Position numbers and translations under genes: made by a program. Under the pieces are notes generated by a model. That model ran no database searches. It worked only from the letters and a program-made list of their open reading frames with translations, and was not told the DNA's origin. Shown here piece by piece: positions 46,303 through 57,001 of a DNA stretch of 64,000 nt (position 1 is the first letter of the stretch; each line of letters starts with the position of its first letter). Origin of the DNA: Rhizophagus irregularis (Eukaryota > Glomeromycota > Glomeromycetes > Glomerales > Glomeraceae); assembly GCF_026210795.1 (NCBI RefSeq), contig NC_089441.1, forward strand, positions 2,232,001 to 2,296,000, in the 5' to 3' direction.

Positions 46303-47371
46303 TGAAAAATACCAAGAATACTTTAGTAAACAAACTGTTGACAAGTGGTCACTAATGGATTATGACAATTGGTTAATAAAAAATTTTGATTACAATCAAC
46401 CTGTCAAAAACCACAGAAAATTTTATTTAATTTTAACCGATATTCTGGTCAATGATAATTTTTCGGCGAAAACAATAAAAGCCAAGTTTTTACTAAAAAA
46501 TAAAAAAGTAAGTGTAGTACTTTACTGCCATAAACTATTGGCTAATAGTGGTATGGGTTACTTTCTCAATTCCTGATTAATGTCTTTCTTCTTCCTTCCT
46601 CACCGACTTCGCCTTAGTGGGGTTTTTAAATCAGATCTAAGCAGCTGAGCAGGAGCCTTTCATAAATGTGAAGGGTATGGGTTACTTCTCAAATTTTCTT
46701 ACATCCTGTTTTTTTCCACCCTCACCAACTTCGCCTTAGTGGGGTTTTTAAATTGGATTTAATCAGCTGCATAAGGAAGCCTTTTTTGTCTGCAGATAGT
46801 ATTTCTCATTACCTGACATCCTGTTTTTTCCTCCTTCACCGACTTTGCCTTAGTAAGATTTTTTAATCAGACTTAAGCAGCCAAGCAGGAATTCATTTTT
46901 TAGTTATAATAGTTATGAGCTGAAAGGTAGAATTTATTCTATTGATTCTGAAGAAGGAAGCAATTTCACTAATAAATTCCCTTCACTCACTGGCCATGTT
47001 GAATTAATCTATTTGATTATATTAATTTGATACTAACTTAATTGTTTTATTGTTAATAATAGAAAGATTTAAAAAATGCCAATTTATTGTTAAAAAATCC
47101 CAAAATTTTAAGATTATCCATAAAGCGCCAGAAAAATGGAAGAAGGAAGAGAAAAAATGAAAACATAAAAAAAAGAAGAATAATGATTTGGTGAGAAAAA
47201 TATTTTATTCATTCGTTAAATGATTTTTTTTCAAATTTATATATTAATTAAATATTACTATATCAGGATGATAAAGAACGGGCTCTCTCTCTTAAGGAGA
47301 GAAAGCTCGATTTGAAAGAACGAGAAATCTTCCTAAAGGAGCGAAAAGTAAAACTCCGCTACAAATCATAA
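46303..47371 (+). pseudogene. Three-exon gene (basic, coiled-coil C-terminus), probably decayed
   Basis: Exon 1 (about 46303-46512) reads DEKYQEYFSKQTVDKWSLMD, YDNWLIKNFDYNQPVKNHRK, FYLILTDILVNDNFSAKTIK, then a GTAAGT donor at 46507-46512. Exon 2 (about 47062-47190) begins after AATAATAG. Its protein-like frame is RFKKCQFIVKKSQNFKIIHK, APEKWKKEEKK, one TGA, KHKKKKNNDL, then GTGAGA. Exon 3 (47270-47371) reads DDKERALSLKERKLDLKERE and IFLKERKVKLRYKS to a TAA, a heptad-rich charged helix. Exons 2 and 3 join in phase, but the exon 1/2 phase does not fit and exon 2 has a TGA. If translation begins at the internal ATG (46355) the product would be about 120 residues. The leader resembles the tandem repeats at 42528. 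No family recognised. Confidence 0.5.
46555..46905 (+). repeat. Three tandem ~120 bp repeats within the first intron
   Basis: Three copies of a unit containing GTATGGGTTACTTCTC, CACCGACTTCGCCTTAGTGG, GGTTTTTAAATCAGA, CTAAGCAGC and AGCAGGAGCC start near 46552, 46676 and 46793. They are much richer in G and C than the rest of the intron and lack stop-free frames. Confidence 0.75.
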
Positions 47372-48095
47372 TCAAAATTTACAACCAAGCATTTGTTTTA
47401 TTAGTAATTTTATATAGTATAAAAATTCCAAAAAGTTGTGTCTTTCAAAATGTAAATATTTAGTATAATAAAAAGCGATTGCATATTTTATAAAATATTT
47501 TATGAATAATTTGATAAACTATATATTTAATGTTAATAATAACGATAATTCAATAAAGAAAAGGCCTCTTTTATTATTAGATATTTATTTGGACATCCGT
47601 GCAAATTATTTATAATCGTACTATTACAATCCCAAATTTGTGACATTTGTGACATTGTCGGATTAACTCCTTAGTCCTTTTTCTCTTTTTTTGAATATCC
47701 TTAATTTATTAATAAAATATAATACATGTTTATTTCATACGAGTTCATTTGTGTGGCTCATTAAAAAAAATGAATTATAATAGATAAAGAATTATTTTAA
47801 TACAAAATAATCTGTTCTAATAACGGAATTATAAATAATAAATCCTATTAATATGTTTTATATGAAGAATTTTCAATTTATAATCAATTTTTTTTATCAA
47901 CAAATTTTGAAAGGTATAGAAAAATAAAAAAATAAAAAAAATTTTATCATAAAACGTAATTTTATTTTATTTTCTTTTTTTTTATAAATTCTCAAAATAA
48001 AAAATTTTTTCTACCTAATTCCAGTTTAATATTCTCTGCCCAAAAGTTTTGATTGAAAAATACTTTGTACATCGATAAAAAAAATAAATAAATAA
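47372..48095. other. 3' flank, no gene
   Basis: Contains AATAAA-type signals (for example near 47553) shortly after the 47371 stop, then AT-rich sequence. Confidence 0.4.
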
Positions 48096-48530
48096 GGGTA
48101 TTGCTAAATATCACCAGTGGTGATCATCACCACATGTAAAATATTTTTTGAATTTTTAAAAATTTTTGACTGTGACATTATTCTAATTATAATATAAATA
48201 TCATTACTATATGTAAATTTATGTGTAGAACAAGTTTGCCTTAGATTATAAAGGCTGTTGTTTAGATAGTTTTTGAGAAAAATAGGAAAGTTTGATTTTA
48301 TAAGCAAAATACAATTTTTTGTTTTAAAAAAGATTTTTTTTAGTCAAATTTTCAAAATTTTAGTGTAATTAGCAGTATCTACTCAGGTTTGTTTTACATA
48401 TTTATTATTTAAATTGAAATTTTTGAAAAAAAAATTATGATGTGTTTTTTAACTCTGGCCAAAATTATAATTTTCGGCCAGAATTAAGTGGTGTGGTGAC
48501 GATCACCACTGGTGATATTTAGCAATACCC
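48096..48530. mobile_element. 435 bp MITE with long terminal inverted repeats
   Basis: GGGTATTGCTAAATATCACC at 48096-48115 continues with AGTGGTGATCATCACCAC; the complement ends the element at 48530 (GATATTTAGCAATACCC). The inverted repeats are about 38 bases, nearly perfect. AATAAATAA lies on both sides (48087-48095 and 48531-48539), which fits a 9-base duplication, but the flanks are simple sequence. Inside is a palindrome, CTGGCCAAAATTATAATTTT...GGCCAG, at about 48462-48483. The minus-strand frame inside it has no support. Confidence 0.75.
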
Positions 48531-49393
48531 AATAAATAAATATATTATAACCCTTATTAATATTATTTTCATATGAAATAATATTTAAATTTATATAAAA
48601 AACAAAATTTTAATATTATTCTTAAAATATATCCGCAGAAAATACCTTATTTCTCTATTTCTAAATATGGTCTTTTTTTGTTCCTATGCAAAATGTAGAT
48701 TACCAAACGTATTTGAAAATTTTAGGTTTCCTTAATACAGTAACAAGTTAACGTTAAACATAGCAGGGAGAACTGTAATAGTTCTTACTTATTTTAATTA
48801 AGTTGTTTCCTAAATTTGATAAATTACAAAAAAAAATTTCTTTTTTATATATAAAATTATGGTTAGTAGAATTTATAGCATAGTATATAGTTTAGTATAG
48901 CCTTTAGAATAGTTTAAGTATTAATTTTTATAAGTACTTTCATAAATAATATGGAGTTAGTGGATAGTATTACAAAATTTTATAAATAAAGAATGCGCGT
49001 TATAACAAAAAAAAAAATAAATTTTATATTATTTTTTATTCTTTATATTTTTTTAAAAAAAAATAATTATATAATTTCAACTTGTATTACAAACATAACG
49101 TTTAAATAAATGATGATGCAATGATCATTGTACTGAATTTTATTTTCAAAATAATATATATATTATAAAATATAAAAATAAAAATAAAAAAATAAAAAAT
49201 TTTATAAACAGAAAAGAATTATAATATAAAAATGTAAAAATATAAAAAAAATATAATAAAAAATATAAAAATAAAAATAAAATAAAAAATAGAATATAGA
49301 TAAAAATTTTATAAAATAGAAAAAGAATTATAGCATAAAATGTAAAATATAAAAAAATATAATAAAAAATATAAAATAAAAAATAAAAAAAAA
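48531..49393. repeat. AT-rich stretch ending in an A/T simple-sequence block
   Basis: No gene is seen. From about 49140 to 49393 the sequence is almost only A and T, with AAAATAAAAATAAA and ATATAAAAAAATATAATAAA blocks repeated at least twice. Confidence 0.55.
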
Positions 49394-50032
49394 TTATTTA
49401 ATGATAATAACAGTGTCGGTCTCGATTATAGGGGTAAGGGAAAAAATTGTGCCTGCGTTCTCTACGAGGCAATCTAGATCTAAAGTGCCTGTGCTCATGA
49501 CGGTGATGGAAAGATCAGGATCAAGAGCGCCTGCACTTTCGATATTTGTATCTTCTACGGTCCACCTGATTCCTCCTTGCAGCACGAACTCTTGCTAAAA
49601 ATAAAACAATTAGTTAATTATAAATGTGATAAATTAAATAAAAAAAAATCAATTAAATAATAAATAGTTATGTTTGGTGAGCCAGAATTCATCTGACAAC
49701 TCTTCATGAAAATATTCATCATGAAGAGTTGGAGTGTGCGTTGAAAATCCTTCTGGATTTTCATTTAATAATCTTTTTAAATTTTCGTATCCCGACTTTA
49801 ATGAGTTCTACTTAGTCCTGCATTGTTTATTTGTCAGGTTGAAGTTTGGGTGGTCCAAATTTATATTTTGAGCTACTTGGTTCCAGATTTGTTTTTGTTT
49901 ATATATTGAAGTTCTACAAAATTCTTGCTAAAAAAACTACCGATATTGAATTAATGAGAGAATACCGTCATTCAGCCACGTAATGTAATAATTAACTACT
50001 TCAATTCCACTACCAGCATTTAATTGGGCCAT
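49394..50032 (-). pseudogene. SANT/Myb-like DNA-binding protein gene, decayed
   Basis: Minus-strand ATG at 50032 opens MAQLNAGSGIEVVNYYITWL, NDGILSLIQYR, TAG, FF, TAG, QEFCRTSIYKQKQIWNQVAQ, NINLDHPNFNLTNKQCRTK, TAG, NSLKSGYENLKRLLNENPEG, then HDEYFHEELSDEFW. Three-helix spacing with an aromatic residue in each helix (W..., WNQVA, then the TAG where CRTKW is expected) is typical of a fungal Myb/SANT-like domain. After a short intron, an Arg/His-rich exon (ARVRAARRNQVDRRRYKYRK, then HRHFRSRLPRRERRHNFF) carries two TGA where Arg would fit an RS-type repeat. The alternative open frame there (49585-49394) is probably a shadow. Many such domains come from transposons. Confidence 0.55.
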
Positions 50033-50039
50033 TTTTTAG

Positions 50040-50345
50040 TATTAAAAATATTATTACAAATAAAAAAAAATATGAAATAAAAAAAAGTATAAAAAATATA
50101 TTATTACTAAAAAAAAAAATATTATGAATAAAAAAAAAAGTTTGTGAATAAAAAAAAAATATTGTTACTATGAATGAAAAAAAGGTTTGTGAATAAAAAA
50201 ATATTATTACTAATAAAAAAAAAATATTATTACCGAATGAAAAAAAAAATATTATAATACAGTAAAAAAAAGATTTGCGAATAAAAAATATATTATTACT
50301 AATAAAAAAAATATTACGAATAAAAAAGAATTATTAAAAAAAAAA
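50040..50345. repeat. A-rich imperfect repeats upstream of the SANT relic
   Basis: Blocks of AATAAAAAAAATATTATTAC and TTTGTGAATAAAAAAA recur about six times. They are the inverse orientation of the T-rich repeats at 45960-46195, which lie upstream of the 46303 gene. Each thus precedes a 5' end in the same sense relative to transcription. Confidence 0.6.
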
Positions 50346-50701
50346 AAACAAAAAACAAAGAAAAAATGATTTTTTTCGTTATTCATAATTATCATTTTAT
50401 AAATTAAATTTAGATTGTTGAATATTCAGTTGCAAAAAATGAATATTGGAAATTTTAGCATTTTTACATTATTTCAAATAAAATTCTTGTGTTTAATAAA
50501 TTAATTTATATCGGAATGATTTTAATGGAGTAATATATATATAAATAAAGGTCCATTTGACTATGTAAAATATCAAAATTAAAGCGCCTCCTTTTACGAG
50601 AAAAAAAATCTGGAGGATTGTGCATAATTTTTGAGATCGTACCAATTTAAGTAATTAGGGATAGAAAATTAATGGTTAATTATAATTTGATTAATTAACA
50701 G

Positions 50702-51296
50702 TTAATTGCAGATCCGCCTAAAATTGGCACTGCGTTACTAATAAAATTCGGGGTTAAATTTGCCAATTTTGTACTAGAACACAAACTTCAAAAAAGGATA
50801 TCTCATAGATGACATATTGACTATAAAAAAAAATCATATGATATACTGAAAAAATACTTGAAAAAAATGAATTTGCAAAAAAAAGTTATACATTCGTATG
50901 CAAAATAATGAGTTTACTATGCACGCGCGTCAGATTTACACCTTAAAATATATGAAATTTCAATATTTCATTTTATTATATTGCATTATTTACATTAAAA
51001 ACCTATAATTTTTAGCTTCTAAAGTTGTTTTTAAAAGCTTTTTTGAAACATTTTTATTATTAAAAACAAGTGAAAGTTGAAGAAAACCAGTTACAGAAAT
51101 ATAATTATAAAATTTTTTGGCAAATATAACTTGTCATAAAATGAAAGAAAATATTGTATTTATGATATTTCTGTTTGTAAAATGGTTGAAACTTATTTCG
51201 CGCGTGAGATGCAAAAAATGCTTTTTTTATTATCGCTATTATCCCCGAATTTTATTAGTAACACAGTGCCAATTTTAGGCAGATCGGCAATTAATT
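50702..51296. mobile_element. ~595 bp MITE-like element with ~55 bp inverted ends
   Basis: Left end TTAATTGCAGATCCGCC then TAAAATTGGCACTGCGTTAC and TAATAAAATTCGGGG; the right end (51240-51296) is the inverted copy with few changes. Both inner edges carry CGCGCG-containing words (ACGCGCGTCAG, TTCGCGCGTGAG). No coding frame is inside. Confidence 0.65.
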
Positions 51297-51730
51297 AAAT
51301 TTTTATAATTTTGGATTTTTGGTCAAAATTACTAAATCTAATTCAGGTTTAATATGGTCCCAAAAATTAAAATTAATTTTCCAAGATTAAGTCATTTCCT
51401 GGGTCACTATTCATTGCTGTAAAATTTCCAAAATGCTGAAATGTCAAAATTAAAATTGATGAAATTCGCCAAAATGCTGAAATTTGAAATTGATTGTAAT
51501 CAATGATAATGCCGCAATTAATGTAATATTGCAGATTTTAAAATGGAATTGTGCATAAACTGCATAGTGGTCTACACATACACAGTGAAATTCGATAAAC
51601 CAGATCTTTGATAAACCAGATTTGGGCCTAAACTGGACTTTTTTGCTGAAACCAAATCACGTATATTAAAATAGTTTTGATATACCAGAGTTTACTAGCA
51701 AAAGCTCGATATTCGCTATAACAGATCAAT
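51297..51730. other. No gene; possible transposon-end text
   Basis: At 51589-51690 GATAAACCAGATC / GATAAACCAGATTT / GATATACCAGAG are repeated after CAGTGAAATTC. This resembles pogo/Tigger-type termini, but no matching opposite end was found. Confidence 0.3.
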
Positions 51731-52016
51731 TATTTATTTATTTATTTTTATTTTATTTTAGAGAGGAGTAACCAATGAAAATACATAATAGTAGAAACAA
51801 CTTTATAAAAGCGGAAAACTAAACTATTATGGGTATTAAGGTTATATATCCCTACCAGCAGGACCTCACCCTCTGGGCGGAACTACTCTAACAGTAAAAC
51901 TTTATTACTGATAAAGAAAAACAAAATGATTAAAGAAGAAGAAAATAAAAATTAAATCTATAAAAATTAATAAAAATCAGTAATGGTTAAAGTAATGGTA
52001 AAAATGCTCGTCGGGC

Positions 52017-52556
52017 TTATATATGATGTAAAAAGATATTATTATAAATGTTAGAGTGAAATTTAGAAAGATCCTCATTGAGTGATGATATCCATGGGAG
52101 GTTATGTAGAAAATTTGAAGAAGTTAGGTATATCCATAAGTTATTGTTTTCCAAGTGTCGACGAGAGTCGTTAAACGGACAATAATATTCATTTAAATGT
52201 TCGAGGTTATTGCGATGGTTGAATGTGGAATTGTTGTCCATATGGTCACGATGATGATCATGCTGGTAGTTAATAAATGATTTTTTCGTGATATTATGTG
52301 TTTTTTTAAATTCTTTCCAAGCGACAGATCTGGCTTTCCAGATACGTTCATATAACTCTTTGTGTAAATTGTATAAAAATTTTAAAAGAATTTTTTTGGT
52401 TTTGTTCTTACTGATTTTAGCTGTAAATGGATATGTGAGAGAAATCGGTATAAAATTCATGAGCATACAATGTAAGTCCAGTATGTCCACGATGTGTTAG
52501 GGTGGTTTGCGTGTCCATTTAAAAATCAGGTTTCGTGTGATTGTGTCAGAATATAG
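52017..52556 (-). pseudogene. LINE A ORF2 C-terminal extension
   Basis: Continues ORF2 after a frameshift near 52570: TELDSLYALYSDTITRNLIF, KWTRKPP, stop, then IVDILDLHCMLMNFIPISLT and a basic, helical region (KFLYNLHKELYERIWKARSV, AWKEFKKTHNITKKSF), ending NNIFLHHI at 52017. Such a Lys-rich tail after the zinc knuckle is common in fungal LINEs and probably binds RNA. Confidence 0.55.
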
Positions 52557-52570
52557 CGCGTATAAGGAGT

Positions 52571-54811
52571 CTAATTCTGTGTTTTGTATTTGTTATAAAA
52601 TTCTTCGAAAATAGGGGTAATAATAGAAAGAACTTTTGGGCAATTCCATAAGTGATCATTCGATTCTTTGTCAACTGAACATAAGAAACATGTGTTGAAG
52701 TTATTTAAAAGATCCAGGTAGTTTCGATTTAATATATCTAGCGTAGGTAAATTATTGCTAGAACATTTAATTCGCCAACTTATATGTTTGGAGTATTGTT
52801 CGCTAGTTGGTTTAGAAAAGGAATTATATTTAAACCATAATTGTGAAAATTCCCAATCGATTAGATTATCGAGGGCGTAATCTTTGACTTTATGTAAGTT
52901 TTTATGTTGTAGGTGCCATTCAAAATATTGAAAGTTGATTATTTGTTTAATAGATTTTTGTATATTTCTATCTATAATAGTATTATCGTAAAATTCCAGG
53001 TGACAAGGTTGAGTTTTAAGGTGTTGTATATTAAATCTGATATAGTTCTTTGATAACAATCCTTCTTTTGCTAAGGTGTTAGCAGCGTCATTTAGTGCAT
53101 CTTCTGAGTGAGCTTTAACTTTCAATAGTATTACATTTAATTTGAGTGTCAAAATGATATGTTTTAGCATGTTCCATAATGTACAATTGTTAATTTTTTG
53201 AAAGTGTCGAGCTGTGAGCTTTGGTGAACGTAAATTATTGAATGTGTTGATACAGTTATTTGAATCAGTATATATAGTGATATTACTATTAGGAGGGCAT
53301 ACAATTAATGCTGTAATTATCGCCAATAGTTTGGCTTTTGTCGAACTAGCCCATTCACGACTGGCGCCTAAATATGTGATATTAGCATTCATATCTGTTG
53401 TAAATATCCAACCATAACCCATAGTTGGTATATCATCACCTCTAACGAGCAATCCATCTGTGTAAAATTCGAGGTTAGTATATGTTTCTAAACCAGAAAC
53501 TAGATTTAATAAAGGGATATGTAAAATGTTAGGTTGAACTAATTGTAAAATAAGATTTCGATTTAAAAAATTAATAGAATTTAAATTGGGTGTACTACGA
53601 GAATTTCTCAAATTGTAATCTATGAGGGCAATTTGTCTAATAGTTGAATGTTGTTTAATACATTTATAGAATGGTTTTTTGTGATTGGGAAAAGTTAAGT
53701 TACTTTTAGATACGTTGATGATAAAAGTGAAATTTGAAAGGGATGTTATATAACAATTATTTGTTAAATTATTATTATAAATGTTTTGTTCCGATAAATT
53801 GCATCCAGTACATCTTGTAAGAATGTTAGGTCGTGATCGTGGTGTTTGATTATGAAAGGAGGGATGTGAGTCAGGTATATTTATATAATGTTCGAAAGTA
53901 ATAGTTTGGTGATGGTTATAAAAGTGGTGTTTTTCTATTACTCTACCATATATAACATCGTTGATGCGTGGACACCAATAAGTGATCCATATATTTTTTA
54001 TTCGTGTTATCTGTGAACTTTGGGCGATAATCTTGGGGCGTGTGACTTTTGGATTATTGTAGGTGATTACTGGTACGTCAAAAATAAGGCGTAAATTATT
54101 TTGATTGAGTACTATGTTTTCTTTGAGGTAATTATACCATACCGGCATTCGTCCCTTTTTGTTGGTGAGTGAGCGTTTTATTTCTTTCCATGTCTTGAGA
54201 AATAATCCATCAGCTGTAATTATCTGATTAAGAAAAAATATATCTTTGTTTTTTAGTGATTTGATAAAATTAAAAAATTGATTTGAACGTATAAGGAATG
54301 GTGACAGCGGATATTGTCCTCCTTTAGTATTAAATGTGAATGAAAATTTAAATTCTAATTTGTAATGATGCATAATGCATAATAAATTTTCAATACGATT
54401 AAGTTTTTTGGACGGTGAATCTAAAAATTTTGTTGTGAAAAATATATCATTTGTCCATAATCTCGATTGAGAGTAAAGGATTAAATATTCTATAATATTT
54501 TTAGTTAAGGGGCTATTGGCTTGTGCATTTAATAAAGAAGTTTGTGACGTAAATTGGTGGTCCCAAATGTTTAAAATGTTCGGGTAGATTTGATTATGAA
54601 TAATGGTATTATAAATTGATCGGGGTAATAATAGAGAAGATTTGTAAATTGAACGTATTGTTCTATTAAAATTATTACATACATATGGTAAAAGAATAAA
54701 ATGTTGACATAAGTATTCTATGCGTGATATGAGGACTTTGTTAATTATGTATATGACGTGGTCATGTGTGATGCGTTTTGTTTTAAGATTGAAACATGTG
54801 TATTTTAGCAT
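52571..54811 (-). pseudogene. LINE A ORF2: thumb, RNase H and zinc knuckle
   Basis: This 746-residue frame is open throughout. After the RT thumb (about 1-120) and a long linker, an RNase H domain lies at about 450-590: LEFYTDGLLVRGDD (first Asp), EWASSTKAKLLAIITAL (the place of the catalytic Glu, here Lys in STKAKL), ITIYTDSNNCI (third acidic residue) and KVKAHSEDALNDAANTLAKE (last Asp). A C-x2-C...H...C zinc knuckle, TCFLCSVDKESNDHLWNCP, is near the C-terminus at about 705-725. It continues in another frame as the C-terminal extension. RNase H would remove the RNA strand during reverse transcription; the Glu-to-Lys change suggests loss of activity. Confidence 0.75.
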
Positions 54812-54814
54812 CTG

Positions 54815-56719
54815 GTAAATTTTGTTAATGGTATATTTGAATTTGTTGTTGGTGTTGATGTAAATTCCTAGAATGCGTTCATTTTCAGTAGGAGATACTA
54901 CTTTGATGTCAATTGTATCTTTACCAAATTTTAGTGGGATGTGTTGTTTCTTATTTATAGATTTATCGTTGGTGAGGATTTTAGTTTTGTCCTTATTTAT
55001 TTTGATGTTTGCTAGGGCGTAAAAATCATCCGCTATAGCGAGATTATGTTGTAAATCGTCAAAATTTTGCGCAAATCAAGTCATGTCGTCTAGATAACCT
55101 AGAAGTTTAACGTTAATCGATATTTCATGTCGGTCTTCTTTGTGGAAAATATTCTTGGGTATCGAAGCATGTAAGTCGTATCCTTGGTATGGTGATTGGT
55201 TAATAGCTGTGAACATGGGATCATAGTATATTACCCATAATAAAGGTGAGATTACTTCTCCTTGAATGATTCCATTTGTGGTAGTATATTCAGAACCATA
55301 TCCAAACGGAAAAATAATTTGATTTCTATGATGAGAGAATAATCTATCTATAAAGGAGATTAAATTGCTTGGAATATTGATGCGCTTAAGCGCTAATTGT
55401 AATAAGTTAAGATCGACTCTGTCATAAGCCTTACTTAAATCTTGGAGAGCTGGGTAAAAAGGATTTTTCGTATCATGTTGGTGGTCGATGATTGCTTGGA
55501 TTTGTAAGATAATTTCATTACATGATGCTCCTTGTACGCCTGCTTGATTGTTTTTTTGTAAGATATTATTGGTAGATAAGTAATAGTTAAGACGTGTATT
55601 AATAATTTTAACCATTAATTTTCTGATACAGTCTAAAAGGATTATAGGTCGAGTGAGGTTGATGTCGTAGTTCCACCATTGTGGTTTTGGGATCAGATAT
55701 AAGTATGCTAACTCAAATTGAGATGATATAATTCCATTTTCTAAACATTAGTTGAATAGAAGAAGAAGTTCTTCCAACATTTGATATGGAAGTTTCTTAA
55801 TTATTTCGTTGGAGATGTTGTTAGGACCAGTAGCTTTGTTGTTAGAAAGGTCTCAAATGTTGTCTTGTAATTCTTTAAGTGTAATAGGGACGTTAAGTTT
55901 ATTAATCTCTGACGTTGGAATATGTGTTAGTGGTTGATAAATATCTTTCCATGGTTGTCAGAGGGTGACGTCAGGATCATATGATTTATCGGTTCGTGTA
56001 ATTTTGGAAATATTTTTGTAATGTTCAATAGCTATTGATTCAATGATTTCTGGATCAGTGGTAAATGATTTGATATTATTGTCGTCTTTATACTATATTA
56101 ATCTATCAATTTTGATAATATTAGGTTTTTGATCTAAAATTGAATTAAGCATTCTTCTTTGGTTAGTAATAATATTATTGTTTCTTTGATTAATATATTT
56201 TTCTATTTTCTTTTTGTTGAAATGACTGATCGCGTCATCATATGATTTTTTGAGAACTTCGTGAATGGTGGTAAGTCGTTCTAGTATGAGTAAAAAATTG
56301 TCATGTTGTAAATTAGAAGGCCAAATAATAGTGTGATCATCTTGTAGAATAGCTGATTTGATAGTTGGGTCAGATGAGATACGCTTTAATCTGTCGAATT
56401 TCTTTGAATTCTGCCAAAAGTTTAATAGTGGTAAGTGTTTAGAGTTGTTGTTAACAGAAAAGTATAATTTTGATAATTTGATTAGTTTAAGTATGTAATA
56501 AATGTCGTTTTGAATGACTTTAATATCATGCGTATATTTGTATTGATGCGAGTTATTCTTGATTATTGGAAAATTAAGTGATTTGATGGTTCGGTTGATA
56601 CTTTGTGTGTAGTTCTTGTAAAAAGCGTTAATAAATGATTGTATGTCTCTGTATTGATCAATATTCGGTTTGTTGTGTTTATATTCTTCCAATATAAAAT
56701 TGTGAAAATCGGTCCATTG
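54815..56719 (-). pseudogene. LINE A ORF2: linker and reverse transcriptase
   Basis: Starts right after the MITE (QWTDFHNFILEEYKHNKPNI). The linker (56722-56093) is followed by RT motifs: NNKATGPNNISNEIIKKLPY, RPIILLDCIRKLMVKIINTR, NQAGVQGASCNEIILQIQAI, DLSKAYDRVDL (motif A Asp), NGIIQGEVISPLLWVIYYDP, LLGYLDDM (YxDD motif C) and INKDKTKILTNDKS. In-frame stops interrupt it: LI-TAG-YKDD (56093), VTL-TGA-QPW, DNI-TGA-DLS, FN-TAA-CLE, and MT-TGA-FAQ (55073). Each is one C-to-T or G-to-A change from Gln, Arg or Trp. The catalytic Asp residues themselves are intact. Confidence 0.75.
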
Positions 56720-56998
56720 CACTGGTAAAAAAATGATTTATCCTACACATATCTTACACATATTGGGTACTCAAAATGTAGAAAATCATACACAAATAAT
56801 ACACATATCATACACATATCGGATACTAATATATATATCATACATATATCAGGTACCTGATAGGTATATTATATATATAAGTACCCGATATGTATATGAT
56901 ATGTGTATTATTTGTGTATGATTTTCTACATTTTGAGTACCCGATATATGTAAGATATGTGTAGGATATGTGTAGGATAGACCATTTTTTTACCAGTG
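56720..56998. mobile_element. 279 bp CACTA-like foldback MITE inside LINE A
   Basis: Begins CACTGGTAAAAAAATG and ends the complement (TTTTTTTACCAGTG). The two halves pair almost throughout (for example ATGTAGAAAATCATACACAA with TTGTGTATGATTTTCTACAT). TTG flanks both sides (56717-56719 and 56999-57001). Removing the element and one TTG (282 bases, 94 codons) rejoins LINE A ORF2 in frame as KITTDQWTDFHNF. CACTR ends with a 3-base duplication point to the CACTA/EnSpm superfamily. Confidence 0.85.
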
Positions 56999-57001
56999 TT
57001 G

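Noticed and set aside
49394-49585. Minus-strand 63-codon frame (FVLQGGIRWTVEDTNI) as the true last exon of the SANT gene
   Set aside because: The overlapping Arg/His-rich frame looks like an RS-type tail with two Arg-to-stop changes and fits the gene better, although I cannot exclude the alternative.
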